Shown: one piece after another, positions 1 to 10,609 of the stretch | How the letters are laid out: each line of letters opens with the position of its first letter | Numbering within the stretch: position 1 is the first letter of the stretch | Origin: Pseudisothecium myosuroides | Taxonomy: Eukaryota; Streptophyta; Bryopsida; Hypnales; Lembophyllaceae | Direction: 5' to 3' | Length of the DNA stretch: 64,000 nt | Assembly (NCBI GenBank): GCA_951799445.1 | Contig: OX637287.1 | Span: forward strand, 35,048,224 to 35,112,223 | Position numbers and translations under genes: made by a program | The notes under the pieces: model-generated | What the model was told of the DNA's origin: nothing | The model's input: the letters and a program-made list of their open reading frames with translations, nothing else | Databases searched by the model: none

Positions 1-252
1 TAAAAAAAGTGATTTTTGAAGATTTTTTTTGAGCTACCTAGGCTGCCTGCCAAACACAGAAAATTTCATATCATACAATAACTTTTTTAATCACGTAGTC
101 AAAAGTTATGAAAATTGTTGGGCCTTAAAGCTACTCCATCCTCAAACACATGTTGTGTAAAAATTTCAAAGAGAAAAAAAAGTTCCGTATTTAGTGAGGT
201 GTCCAAAATTTTATGTTGCCAAAAAAGCGGTGTTTGGGCATTTAGGGATTAA
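1..252. repeat. Right end of a TTAA-bordered repeat
   Basis: AT-rich DNA that ends in GGGCATTTAGGGATTAA at 236-252. Reverse-complemented, this reads TTAATCCCTAAATGCCC, which closely matches the ends of the elements at 3177-3985 and 20909-21553. I infer that the window opens inside a member of that family whose other end lies outside. No coding potential was seen. Confidence 0.4.
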
Positions 253-454
253 AGCGACCATTTAAGAGCCAATTGCCTTTTGGGGGAAGCTTATCTCCTT
301 GAAACAATTTTCACTAAATTTTAGTAGGAAAAAAAATGGAATTGGCATTTAATCCAAGTGGTTTCTTTTTTCTTGAACCTTTGTGGAATTAATTACAAAT
401 TTTTTAAGTTGAAACACAGAAGTCACTGAAAACAACCTCCTCCTAAAATGTACA

Positions 455-1390
455 CTAGTGGTAGCGCGTGTTCTTTGGAATATGAGCTGGTCCAGCCTCT
501 TTGTACATAGCGTTAATTCTGGGCAAGATATAAACCCTACCGCCCCTGTATATACTTAGCCTTAAAAAAAAAAATTAAAAAAAAAAAAAAAAAAAAAAAT
601 TCCTTGCCATTGTGCAACAGGGGAGGGACCGGTCCGGCACCGGCTTATATACCACCAAAGCAAACCGACGGACGTCTTCCGCCGCGGCAGCCGGCAGCCT
701 GTAGACTGCAGCCTCATCGCGGTCAAGATACCTCAATTTTCCCTTGGCGACGCAGGTTCGAACCTCGAGCCAGGCACTGGGGCGCCCCCTATCTGAGCTA
801 GTGACAAGATGGCAAGAAATGCTGCGGCCTCCACGACAGAAGACACTTTTACAAGTGAAGCTCCCGAGCATTGAGGTCTCAGACCACTTGTCTTTTCCAT
901 TTATGCTTTTCCTTTCTGTTTTTTTTTTTTCTTTTATTTCATCTCATTAGTCCAAACTCACTCTGTTGAGGGAGGAAGGCGGGTTTGAAATATTTTTTAT
1001 CTATAGTGTCCCGATTTGCTGTATCAAAGGAGGACAGGGGTTTCTTTCTCTACGTCAATCTCCCCCTTAGATCCAAACTCACTCCGTTGAGGGCGGATGG
1101 CGGATTTTTTATATTTTTTATCTATAGATCCAAGTCGACTCCATTCGAGGTGGATGGGGAAACAACAAGAAAATTCCAGTGCGAGTTCTTTGGAATATGA
1201 GCTAGTCCAGCCTCTTTGTACATAGCGTTAATTCTGGGCAAGATATAAACCCTACCGCCCATGTATATACTTAGCCTTAAAAAAAAATAAAAAAAAATAA
1301 AAAAAATAAAAAAAAAATTCCTTGCCATTGTGCAACAGGGGAGGGACCGGTCCGGCACCGGCACTGGCTTATATACCACCAAAGCAAACC
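455..1390 (-). mobile_element. Composite element with direct terminal repeats and a 10-bp flanking repeat
   Basis: Two near-identical segments of about 205 bp (roughly 475-681 and 1189-1390) enclose about 500 bp. Each holds a TATATAAG motif (minus strand) and a long A/T run. The whole unit is flanked by the identical decamer AAAATGTACA at 445-454 and 1391-1400, which looks like a target-site duplication. Between the two segments, on the minus strand, lies a tRNA-like promoter: TAGCTCAGATAGGGG (800-786, A box) and GGTTCGAACC (764-755, B box). A dimeric SINE whose leading unit lacks its tRNA head fits best, since a 10-bp duplication suits target-primed insertion. A small LTR (TRIM-like) element is the alternative, but no TG...CA ends or primer-binding site are visible. 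Confidence 0.45.
949..1160. repeat. Minisatellite inside the composite element
   Basis: Two copies, starting near 949 and 1070, of a roughly 60-bp unit containing AAACTCACTC-GTTGAGGG and TTTTTTATCTATAG. A third, partial and more diverged copy follows at about 1127-1160. Confidence 0.6.
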
Positions 1391-1462
1391 AAAATGTACA
1401 TTTGCATCAAGATTGCTTTTAGAGCATGGACGCTTTTAAAGCAGACTACCTTAGCTTTGAAA

Positions 1463-1669
1463 TGCCGCGGCAGACGTTTTGTGTCCGATGGATGACATGA
1501 AATCAAACTGTATAGGACAAAAGTGCAACTATTCATCCTTGAAATTTGTTGCGGAAAGGGAAGATCTTCTACTGTAGCTTGACTTCCAATGAGTGCTTTT
1601 GCAATTTTGGAGGCTAATGATTCACACGGTAATAGAAAAGGATGATTTCGAGGGTCACCCCTTCGGCAC
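1463..1669. mobile_element. Inverted relative of the adjacent TTAA element
   Basis: This segment is an inverted, diverged copy of 1670-1898. It shares CGATGGATGA, GCAACTATTCATCC, CCAATGAGTGCTTTTGCA and TTCACACGGT in reverse order and orientation. The two therefore make a 430-bp foldback. The join lies at a TTAA (1670-1673), suggesting two related elements abutting at one target. The outer end near 1463 is not sharply defined. Confidence 0.5.
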
Positions 1670-1898
1670 TTAACCCTTAAACGACGGGCCCATAACCATG
1701 GAAATCATCTGTTTTGTCACCGTGTGAATTGTTGGATTAAAATAATGCAAAAGCACTCATTGGAAATCAAACTACTGTAGATAATCTTCCCTTTTCCCAC
1801 AAAATTTGGAGGATGAATAGTTGCATTTCTGTCTTACACAGTTTGATTCTTTATCATCCATCGGCCATAGAATGGCTGCGTCGACGTTCAAGGGTTAA
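1670..1898. mobile_element. Short TTAA-flanked MITE with piggyBac-like termini
   Basis: Begins TTAACCCTTAAACGACG and ends CGTCGACGTTCAAGGGTTAA. The terminal inverted repeats match at 15 of 17 positions, and TTAA is present at both ends. TTAA target duplication followed by CCC at the element tip is the hallmark of the piggyBac superfamily; the assignment is by these ends only. No ORF of note lies inside, so it would be non-autonomous. Related copies occur at 1463-1669, around 21554-21665 and at 23090-23480. Confidence 0.55.
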
Positions 1899-3176
1899 GG
1901 TTAGAGCTCAGAATTGGGTTGCAGTCCATAATGAGCTTCTTACCTTCAGTTGGTGTGGAACATTGGAAAAATGATCCAATGACTCATATAAAAATTTAAA
2001 AATTCAATGCTTCAACCATCAGTCTATTCTTTTCCCTTTTCACTCATGCACTTCTCTCGACCCTTTGACTGCAGCTTCCTGAATTCCCCTTTACAATGGA
2101 TGAAGTGAATATTCTAAAGCAGCATCCACGATGAGCGGATGATTGAGAATACGAAAAAAACAGGAGACCTCTTTAATGTCACCTCTTGAATGCCATAGCC
2201 TAGCTGGAAATAATTTACTTGATAATTTGCAAAACAGTCTCATTGTGATTCTTATTTAACTCGAAAGGACCGGCATGCGTTTTTTGGTTGTATAGAAATT
2301 TTGGGCAGTGCGTGTGACTAGAGATTTCCATATTTTAAGCTGAAATTTTAATAGAAGGTGGACACGAGGATTATCTCTCACAGGCATTAAATTTCTTGAC
2401 ATTTGGAAATAGGAGTCAAAAGTTATGGCCAAATATGTTACTTTTTTTCGTAACTAGGCAGTCCAGGCAGATTAAAAAAAAAACTTTTTTCAAAAATAAA
2501 AATTTGAAATTGGTTTTCTAGAGTTTTATATATGTGAAAAGCTTTGAATCATTCCATTTTGACCAATGAGTCAAAAGTTATGAGGGTTTTTAATTTGCGG
2601 ACAATTATGGATTTTCCTACTCTGCAATAAACTTTGAAGTTGTTTATTTAACTCAATTTTTAATATTTTTTGAAAAAAAAAAAAAAATCATAGGATGAAG
2701 GCTGTTTATTACAACATTACAACCATTGGGATTGACATTTTTCAATTCCATAATTAAATTCTTAACAATTTAGTATTTTGGATAATTCTCTACTTCTTTC
2801 TACTTACTATTTTTTTTGTATATGTTGTACAATTCCAAATTATTTGAAATTTTTTAAGCATGTAGCCAACTTGTTTAGGAAAAAGAATTCAAAGAATCAC
2901 CACCATTTTGGACATTTTTTCATACAAATGTGACCTTGTGACGTGCAGCTGCCCTGTTTTTTGCAAGGACAAAAAAAGGATTTTTGCCAATTCAAATGCT
3001 AATATCTTCCAATCCGCATGGTGGAAAATTCTGAAATTTTTTCCACATCTTCTAAAACTAGTTTACTATAAGATCCTACTGTCAAAAAAGTTTCTTTTCC
3101 AAAAATTTGGTACTTGTGATAGAACTGGCAGTTTTGGAGTGTTTTTGGTGAAAACATAGTCGTGGAAATTTAGGGG
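1899..3176. repeat. Dispersed AT-rich repeat ending at a TTAA
   Basis: The right part (about 2900-3176) aligns by eye with 28090-28350: shared landmarks are AATGCTAATATCTT/AATGCAAATATCTT, TTTTTCCACA, CTAGTTTA and a final TTTAGGG(G/A). It ends directly at the TTAA that opens the next element. No gene was recognised; an 83-residue frame at 2908-3159 lies in the repeat and matches no family I know. Confidence 0.45.
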
Positions 3177-3985
3177 TTAACCCCTAATTGCCCAAGCCTT
3201 TTCAAGTGTGTTTTGACTATGAAAAAAGAGCATGGGATTATAGTTAATCCCAATGAAGCAAATTGTATTTTTTTCAAAATCTAACCGTATAGATGTTTAA
3301 AGAGCTTGATTATTAGTATGCATACTAATTTCGAGTGCAAAATTGCATAGGAGTTGTGAGATTATAACAAGAGAAATGTATGCTTTCTATTTTTAGTATA
3401 TTGCCTTCCCCACAATGTTTTAGAAATTTGCATATAAAAGTTTTTTGGGATGGGAAGTGACATGAACAACTACAAATAATGTTAGCACACTAAAATGCAC
3501 TTTCAAAAAACTTAATTTCACATGAAAAGCTATCAAACTTATTACACAATCCACCTTGCAATTGGTGAAATGCAATTTTTTTTATAAGTATAAATCACAA
3601 ATAACTCCAAATCAACACTTACATGTTTAAATTTTCAATGGTGAAAATCATGAAAACACTTTACTCTTTCCATTGGGACCATTTTTAAAGCAAATGGATA
3701 AGTACAAGTTTTTAGATCTCAAATCAAGTGAAATTGGCAAAAGTTGGGAAATGAAGTAAAATTAGGAAGCTTTACTCTTCCACTAATGGACATATATGGC
3801 TTTGAAGACCTCTCAAAAATCAAATGTTTACCTTTTGCAGTGAAAAATGAAAGTTTTCAATAGTTAACCCGAAAAATTGCCCGAAATTTTTTTTAAAACG
3901 GTCAAACAAATTTAACTACCCATACCAAAATGAGCCTCAAAATTCAGATCGACCATATATGGTCGCTCAGGCAATTAGGGGTTAA
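3177..3985. mobile_element. TTAA-flanked non-autonomous element, 809 bp
   Basis: Starts TTAACCCCTAATTGCC and ends with its exact 16-bp inverse, GGCAATTAGGGGTTAA; similarity continues inward for a few bases. Both ends carry TTAA. The interior is AT-rich and holds no long ORF. The ends match those of 20909-21553, so both are members of one family of different internal lengths. Superfamily assignment (piggyBac-like) rests only on TTAA plus CCC tips. Confidence 0.6.
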
Positions 3986-5520
3986 AATGTACAACGTCTT
4001 CGTACATGATAGCCTAGGGTCAATTTTAGATGCACCTATTTTTATTACTTTGTAAATTTATAGTTTGTTTATATCGAGTCCTAAAAATGTATTCTAAAAA
4101 AAATGCCCTTTCAACTACCAACAATACCCAATTAAAAGATTTATAGTTGAATAATAGGAACCATGCTCAAATCCTTGTTTTAACTCATTTAGATGTTGCT
4201 ACTTTAACCCTTAAGCAAATTTGAGGCTGTAGTTTGTCCCCCAAAAGTGGTCAAAACCTCAATTTCATCAAATTCCATGACGGTTGGCTAATACGTTGAA
4301 CAACAAAATTGATGGCAAGATTGCCTTTGATTTGTCAATGATTTAAGGAAAAAAAAAGGCCTGCTAATAGTCCCAATCACCACCCAAAGTACCATTTTTG
4401 TGTATTTCATTGGAGATACATCCATTCACCACATGTGCACAAAGGATACAACTTGTATTTGTATTTGATAGTTCTAGAGGTCCCGGCACTCTTCTATTTT
4501 TATAAATTTAGAGACATTTGATTTTCATAATATGGGATTATGCACATGCAAAGCACTTTGTGTATGTAGGTCTGGAAAAAATTTGAAGTTGATTTGGATA
4601 GTATTATATATTAGACATGAATTCTTGTTGGTAGAACTATTGGGAATAAATTATATATTTATAAATAAATTTGAATCTTTATTAAGTCTTCAATTCTTAA
4701 AGGTCTAATTTATTTTTATTAAAATAATGCAATTGTATACAAAAAGATACACAAATTATTTGAAGTAACATAATGTGATTTTATTTTGTGGCTTCAGTCA
4801 CGTGGCACCAAAATTCCATGACTTTAGTTGTGTCTATTCACACAAGTTTAGTATACTTTATATTCATCAATATAGAAATATGTCACTAAATACAATAGAA
4901 TCTCTCTAAGCCGATAGAGTTGGGACCGGTCTGACACATTGAGTTAGAGAGGTTATTACATTAGGGAGGGTCATCATGTTCGTAAGTGGTTCATATTGTT
5001 AAGTTGGGACCAACAATCAATACTTCCTGACAACACTTTATTGACTTAGAGAGGATCAACTTAGAGAGTATCTACTGTATTGGCTAAACCGATTTTGACA
5101 TAGTGGTAGCTAGTTTTGACAACCTTGTAGAGAAGGTGGAGTCTTTTCCTTTATTTGACTCTTGAAAGCTATTTTCCTATTCTTTATATATATAAATTCT
5201 TAATCTTACAGCATATATATTTCCTCAAATACTTTATGTTTTATATTCTATTCCTTAAAATACATTCAATACATTCACACAACATGCAGAAATATAAATA
5301 TTCTTGATGTTATGATTTCAAACTCAACTGAAGTGTTTGCATTAAGGGAACAAGTCTTCACTCACATTCCATGTGGCACAACATATGATTGGACGTTAAT
5401 ATCTTAAATTGTCAATCATTATACTATGTACTTATAGAATTATAATCTTTAAAATATTTAGATGTTGAAAAGGAATGATGACAGACTTATAAGATTTTTG
5501 AAAACTTTATAAAGAGGGTA
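3986..5520. repeat. AT-rich intergenic DNA with a fragment of the dispersed repeat
   Basis: The part from about 4020 to 4240 resembles 27240-27450 in the same orientation (shared CCTA(C)TTTTTATTACTTT, AACCATGCTCAAAT). The rest is AT-rich without recognisable genes or clear element ends. Confidence 0.4.
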
Positions 5521-5744
5521 AATGCCACATTTAACTACTTTTGGACTTTTAAAAGTCCAAAATTAATAACGGTCATCAAGAGAAAAAAAAATGATCATCA
5601 AGAGATAGTGCAAAACATCAAGAGATCAATACAAAACATCTGGAGGTCTATATAAATATCGAGAGATCTATACAAACATTGGGAGATCCCATGATGTTTT
5701 GTCCAGAATTCACTGAATAGTCCAAAAGTAGTTAAATGTGACAT
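5521..5744. mobile_element. MITE-like inverted-repeat element, 224 bp
   Basis: Terminal inverted repeats near ATG(C/T)CACATTTAACTA, continuing as CTTTTGGACT, match at about 25 of 26 positions. GTA lies just outside each end and may be a 3-bp target duplication. The interior has repeated CATCAAGAGATC-like motifs. The superfamily is not identified. Confidence 0.5.
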
Positions 5745-5997
5745 GTAGGATTCTTTTGTTCTTCGCACATCTCGTGGAGAAATTTTTCCACTGTTTTATA
5801 TAAACAAACTATCAATTATGGAAAATATTTATCTTTACATGGATTATATTTTAAATTCTTCTTAAATCTGCACAGCTAAAATTTATTTCTGAATTTTTCA
5901 TCATCCTAGCGTGAATATATCGTGAATATACCAATAGAGCTAAAAATTAAACCTCACCTTTTTATCATCCATATTGTCAATGTACCATTACAATGTA

Positions 5998-6409
5998 CCC
6001 TTGGGTTTGGTGTATGATGAAGATGAAATTGTATCCATCCAAAGTAAAGAATTCTAATGAAATCCCATGAAAAATCATCCAAATTATGGACTTTCGGCCC
6101 CCTTTGCATGAGAATTTTTTCATAATTTGTTCTTCCTTAATTGGGGGAATTTTTCCTTCATATTCTCATTGTAGGAGGTCTTTATATGAAAGAACAAAGG
6201 ATGCAATAGAAGGAGCTTCAGTTCAAATGTCCCCTTGGGTTTGGTATGTGATGAGGAGGAAATTCTTGAAGAAATTGTATTCATCCAAAGTGAAGAATTC
6301 TAGTGAAATCCCAAAATTTCATCCAAATTATGAATTGTCCCCCTTCGCATGAGAATTCTTCCTTTGAAGAATTTTTTCTTCATAATAATCTCATTGTAGG
6401 AGGTCTCTA
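5998..6409. repeat. Tandem duplication of about 233 bp, second copy interrupted
   Basis: The unit beginning CCTTGGGTTTGGT at about 5999 recurs at 6233. It contains ATCCAAAGT(A/G)AAGAATTCTA, CATCCAAATTATG and CATTGTAGGAGGTCT. The end of the second copy (AGAACAAAGGATGCAATA, AGCTTCAGTTCAA) is found only at 7243-7279, because the element at 6410-7237 splits it. Confidence 0.6.
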
Positions 6410-7237
6410 AGGTAACTACACCTGAAATGGACCACTCTTCAAAATCGACCCCTATTTTTGAAGTGAAAATGAATTGGGAGGACACCCAAAATGATACACA
6501 TTAAAAGACAAATGATAAAGTCCATTTTGAGTAGTGTGCAACTCTAATAATAGAATTGTGGAGGTGGCAACCTCACAAGTGGTCCATTTTTGGTAGAGTT
6601 TCCGTTGGTTTAGCTTGTTCACTTTGACTTTTCTTCATTTGCATCAAATTGATTTTGGCATCATCTAGATGACACTTTTAGCACCCTACACCTTGTATCT
6701 TTGAAAATTTGTAACTAATTCACAATGCATCCAAAAATTATGAAACCACTTGCATTTTGATTCATAGTCCTTCACCTATATACAAATATTTTTTTTCCTT
6801 TTCTAAAGCATATTGATCATGCCACAGAGCTTAACTATGCAATTTTAGGTGTAGGGGAGGCAACCCATTCGTGATCACTGACCCCATTATGGTAGCACAC
6901 CTTGCTATGTTTCCATGAACTTCCAAAGGAATAAATGACCGATATGGACGGTCACTGATTGGTCAACAATTCACCATCACATGAATTGAGCATTGTCCAT
7001 TTTGTTTCCAGCGCTTGGTCAGAATTGGAGAAACCATTTCACGAGAATGGAAAGAACCTAGTCTATCGTTCAAAAATTCATGGTAATTCCATTTTGCGAC
7101 ACAAAAATTTGGAAAATTATGGAAAGCCTCCTCTGTCTATTTCTACACACTGATAAATTGACCCACTGAAGAATCGCACCCTCCATATACATGGAATGCT
7201 TATTTGATCGAAAATGGGTTGCGTCCCCTAGTTACCT
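6410..7237. mobile_element. TA-flanked element, 828 bp, with 9-bp inverted ends
   Basis: Ends are AGGTAACTA and TAGTTACCT, flanked by TA at 6408-6409 and 7238-7239. It splits a tandem repeat whose intact copy shows the uninterrupted site (near 6176-6200), which supports both borders. TA duplication is typical of Tc1/mariner-like and Stowaway MITEs. Diverged internal sequence recurs at about 12880-13200 (both have TTCAAA(A)TCGACCC and ATGAAACCACTTGC). No transposase ORF is visible. Confidence 0.5.
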
Positions 7238-7279
7238 TATGTGAGAACAAAGGATGCAATACGGGGAGCTTCAGTTCAA

Positions 7280-7915
7280 CAAGCTCGCTAACCGATCGAG
7301 AAGTTCGGAACTTTCTTCTCTCTCAGTACGAAAAGTGATATTACGGAGGGTGACGCGCATATGGATGGATGGATGAAACCAGACAGACTTCAACAGACTC
7401 ATTCGGTCCTGCCCGAGATCAGCAAATGCGGGGCAAATGTGCGGAGCGCGACGAGAATACGAAGTCTCCACATATTTTTTGTTGCTGTGCAGCTGCGTCT
7501 TCATCGTCTTCTTCGTTGCAGTTGCAACAACAGTTTTTTCTTTGCGCATGCTCCTCACAGTCGCCATCTTCTTCTCCATCTCATTACCCTATACTTCCCT
7601 TACGCTTTCTCCTAGCTCGTCTTCTCACAGTTTCTTCTCTCACTCACATTTTCTTCTCTCACACTCTAGATCTCCCCTTCTCCTTCACGTCTATTTGCAC
7701 TTCTTCCAACCTCCATCTCCCACTCATGGCGGTAGGCTTTCCTTCGTCCTTCTCAAATCCAAGTTCCTACACCTGCTGTCTTTGAGTTTTGTGAATTTCG
7801 AGAAAATATTTGTTCAGTTTGAATTTTGGGAGCTGGGATTGTTTGAATCATTGGGGATGGGATTCGGGATTCGGTGGGATTTGGGGGATGAAGTAATTTA
7901 GGGTTTGGAGGTGAG
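7280..7915 (+). promoter_or_regulatory. Probable promoter and pyrimidine-rich 5' leader of the BPA1-like gene
   Basis: The DNA changes from AT-rich repeat to a CT-rich tract (about 7480-7735, many TCTTC/CTCTC runs) just upstream of the start codon, typical of plant leaders. Overlapping frames of 84-154 residues here are low-complexity Ser/Leu/Phe strings from the CT tract and are not taken as genes. The transcription start cannot be placed. Confidence 0.35.
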
Positions 7916-10089
7916 ATGCGGGTGCTTTGTGTGTGGGATGGGCAGAAAGAAGGGGTGCATACGGTTCGAGTGAGTAACGTGTCTGCGAAGGCGACGGAGC
8001 ACGACATTCAAGATTTCTTTTCGTTTTCAGGGGAGATTGAGCACATCGAGCTTCACAAGTGAGTGGGTTTGGGCTTGGTAGATCGTTCTGAAGAAGGGAG
8101 TCGAGACGTGGTTGGATCTGGTCTCGAATTTAGCTTCTGTTGCTGCCTCTGAATTTTGTGATTTTGATGGATCTTTGATCTCGGGAGAATCGGAGCTTTG
8201 TAATTTAGGACAGATCGCAAGGAATTGACGTCAGGAGTGAGATCTTTGGTGTAATATATATAATTTTAGTTGATCGGATGTAGCATTTCGCTTTAGTCGC
8301 ATGGTGCGTTCGACACATTGAGTCTAGGAGGAATTCGAAACTCCGTGAGCTCTTGAATTGCAGTGGTTTCTTCAGGGAGTTTCTTTTTAGGGTTTCCTCT
8401 GGAATTCTGATTCGACCATGGCGTTGTAGGGATGGTGAATTATCGCAGACCGCGTTTGTTACGTTCAAGGAAGCTCAGGCTCTAGAAACAGCTCTTCTAC
8501 TCTCCGTAAGTCTTAAGCTTTTAACTCTAGTGTGTCCAAACGTAAAATAGAAAATGTACCTTGGAAGGTTTTAGTTGATTATAGTAACTTCCAAAACATA
8601 TTTCTACAGATTAAGAATGTAAGACATGGTGACTTCTTGCCATTGATACATTTTGTCACCATCTTGAAGCTTGCTAAATGATTCATTTCAACTCATAAAG
8701 ATATGGAAGAGGCCACATCTGACCAGTTGAGCACTTAGCTGTTTGGAATGTCAAGATTTGGGTTCGAGTCACCTTTGAAGTAAGTTTTAATTTGGAATTG
8801 TCTTGGCTTAGTCTGCCATGACTCATTTCATCTTTGCATTTAATAAACTAAATTGAATTTATTTATTTTAATGATATCGGAGGCTTTCTGCTTTGGCAGG
8901 GAGCCACTGTGGTGGATCAAGCAGTGACTATTGCTCCTGCGGATGAGTCGGAGAGGCTTGCAAGAAGTGTGGATGCCGTCTCGTTGCAGGATCCGAGCAC
9001 AGCAGAGCCCACAGTATGGCCTCTGAAATCATTGTCTGTTGTCTTATTGTTTTAACTTGTTCACTTTCGGAGTATTCATGGACTTTCAGAGAATAAGAGT
9101 GAGGTAATTCCTCCTAAGAGGTTTTATTGAGGTAGTTAGTTCACCTATATAGCACCTTCAGTTACGATCAATTTTTAGTTTACTTGGAATTATATTAATT
9201 GGTGTAATTTGGAGCCTGATTTTATTGACAAGTTGGATTTCACATGCCTTGGAGGTAAATTCCTCGTTATTATATTATTGAGGTGTACCTTCATGCATGT
9301 TTAGGATGCCACCTCCACCAACCCAGCCACGAAGAGCGCACAGGAAGTCTTCCAAGGTATGCTGGCAAAAGGCTACGTGCTTGGAAACAACACAATGTCC
9401 AAGGCCAAGTCTTTTGATGAGAAGCACCAACTGACGGCGAACGCTTCCCAATTAGCAGCGAACGCCCAGGCCAAGGTTGTTTCTATCGACAACAAGATTG
9501 GCATCACCCAGAAATTCAGTGCAGGCACTGCAGCGATCAACCAGCAGGTGAAGGCTGTGGATGAAAAGTTCCATGTTTCAGAGAAGACGCGAACGGCCGT
9601 GCAGGTCAGTGGCTGGGTTTATGCAACGTCATTCTATTTTTGCCTAAGGGCATTCAGCAATTTACATTGTAGAACTTGGCACACGTACAAATTATTTTCA
9701 AATTTCCTGACAAATTCAATTGGACTAGCATGTAACATGAAGTTGGCAATCCGCGTGCATTGGTGCAGGTTGCTGAACAGAAACTCAACGCCGCAGGCAC
9801 GGCCATTGCAAAGAATAGATACATTCTGACAGGCACAACATGGGTAGTGGGAGCGTATGCCAGGGTTGCCAAAACGGCTGAGGAGGTGGGTCAGAAGACT
9901 TTAGAAAGAGTGGCTACTTTGGGGTCAGGTGATCAGAAATCATCTGCAGGAGCTAGCTCACCAAGTGCTCCATCACCACATGCAGCTGATGATGTGGACT
10001 TGAATCCGAAAGTTTCTCCTCCAACTGAGGTGGATTCCAATGATCTTTCACAACCGGAGCCTGTTTCAAAGCCTGCAGCTTCTACTTAA
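7916..10089 (+). CDS. RRM protein of the BPA1 (binding partner of ACD11) family
   Basis: Five exons: 7916-8058, 8430-8505, 8900-9013, 9305-9604, 9769-10089; 317 residues. All junctions are GT-AG and the frame is continuous. The first ATG opens directly into an RRM (about residues 5-80) with VRVSNVSAKATEHDIQDFF and SQTAFVTFKEA, then GATVVDQAVTI. The middle (about 120-210) carries the family-typical QEVFQGMLAKGYVLG and KAKSFDEKHQ, and the C-terminal part has YILTGTTWVVGAYARVAKTA. The tail is Ser/Pro/Ala-rich. Length and order fit the plant BPA1-like proteins; the Arabidopsis founding member binds the sphingolipid-transfer protein ACD11 and is linked to control of cell death. The RNP motifs are weak, as in that family, so RNA binding is uncertain. 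Function is by family only. The 3' end has been duplicated downstream (see 10030-10609). Confidence 0.88.
8735..8773 (+). other. tRNA-like A/B box pair in an intron (possible SINE head)
   Basis: TTAGCTGTTTGG followed 14 bp later by GGTTCGAGTC resembles the internal polymerase III promoter of a tRNA-derived SINE. It lies in the second intron of the BPA1-like gene. No clear 3' tail or target duplication was found, so this may be an old fragment or chance. Confidence 0.3.
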
Positions 10090-10609
10090 GGTGATCCTTT
10101 TTTTGCTCATATTAGGGCTTTCCTTTAGTGCGTAGGAGTAAGAATCTCGAGACTTCTAATGATCTTTCATAACCAGTGCCTGCTTCAAAGCCTGCCGATT
10201 TTACTTAAGGTGATCTGTTATTAGCTTTGTATTATAGTTATTCCTTGCTTTATAGTAGTTTGAATCCAGAGATTTCTAATGACCTTTCACAACCAGGACT
10301 CACTTCTAAGCATACAGGTTTTAGGTGATCTTTTTTTTCCTCATATTAGAATTATCCATTATTTATAAAAGTTCGAATATGGAGACTTCTAATGAACTTT
10401 CACACCTAGAGCCTGCTTCAACGCCTACAATCTCTTCTTAGGGTGAACCGTCATTTGCTCATATTAGAGTCATCGTTGACTTCATAATACAAAGACTTCT
10501 AACGATCTTTCACACTAAGAGCCTGTATCAAAGCTTACATTTTCTACTTGAGATTATCTGTTTTTTGCTCATACTAGAGTTATACTTCAATTCATAGTAT
10601 TGTGAGTCC
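10030..10609 (+). repeat. Five tandem copies of the BPA1-like gene's coding end plus 3' region
   Basis: Units of about 109-121 bp start near 10030, 10149, 10270, 10382 and 10491. Each repeats a core like TTCTAATGATCTTTCACAAC, then CCTGCTTCAAAGCCTAC, a stop-like CTTAAGGTGATCTG and TTTGCTCATATTAGAGTTAT. The first unit is the real coding end (DLSQPEPVSKPAAST and stop); the other four are diverged and lie after the stop codon. The array therefore spans the translation stop and would give the mRNA a repeated 3' region if transcribed. Confidence 0.8.

Noticed and set aside
745..808. tRNA gene on the minus strand
   Set aside because: A and B boxes are present, but no acceptor stem pairing, anticodon arm or normal spacing could be built; better seen as a SINE promoter.
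575..871. 98-residue minus-strand frame ending in poly-Phe
   Set aside because: It runs through the poly-T block of the composite repeat and recurs in shortened form in the other copy; the residues follow repeat sequence, not a protein family.
1463..1898. CRISPR or other array
   Set aside because: The repeats are inverted arms of transposable elements, not short regularly spaced direct repeats.
7369..7901. Overlapping plus-strand frames of 138 and 154 residues upstream of the BPA1-like gene
   Set aside because: Low-complexity Ser/Leu/Phe composition from a CT-rich leader, overlapping in different frames, with no domain.
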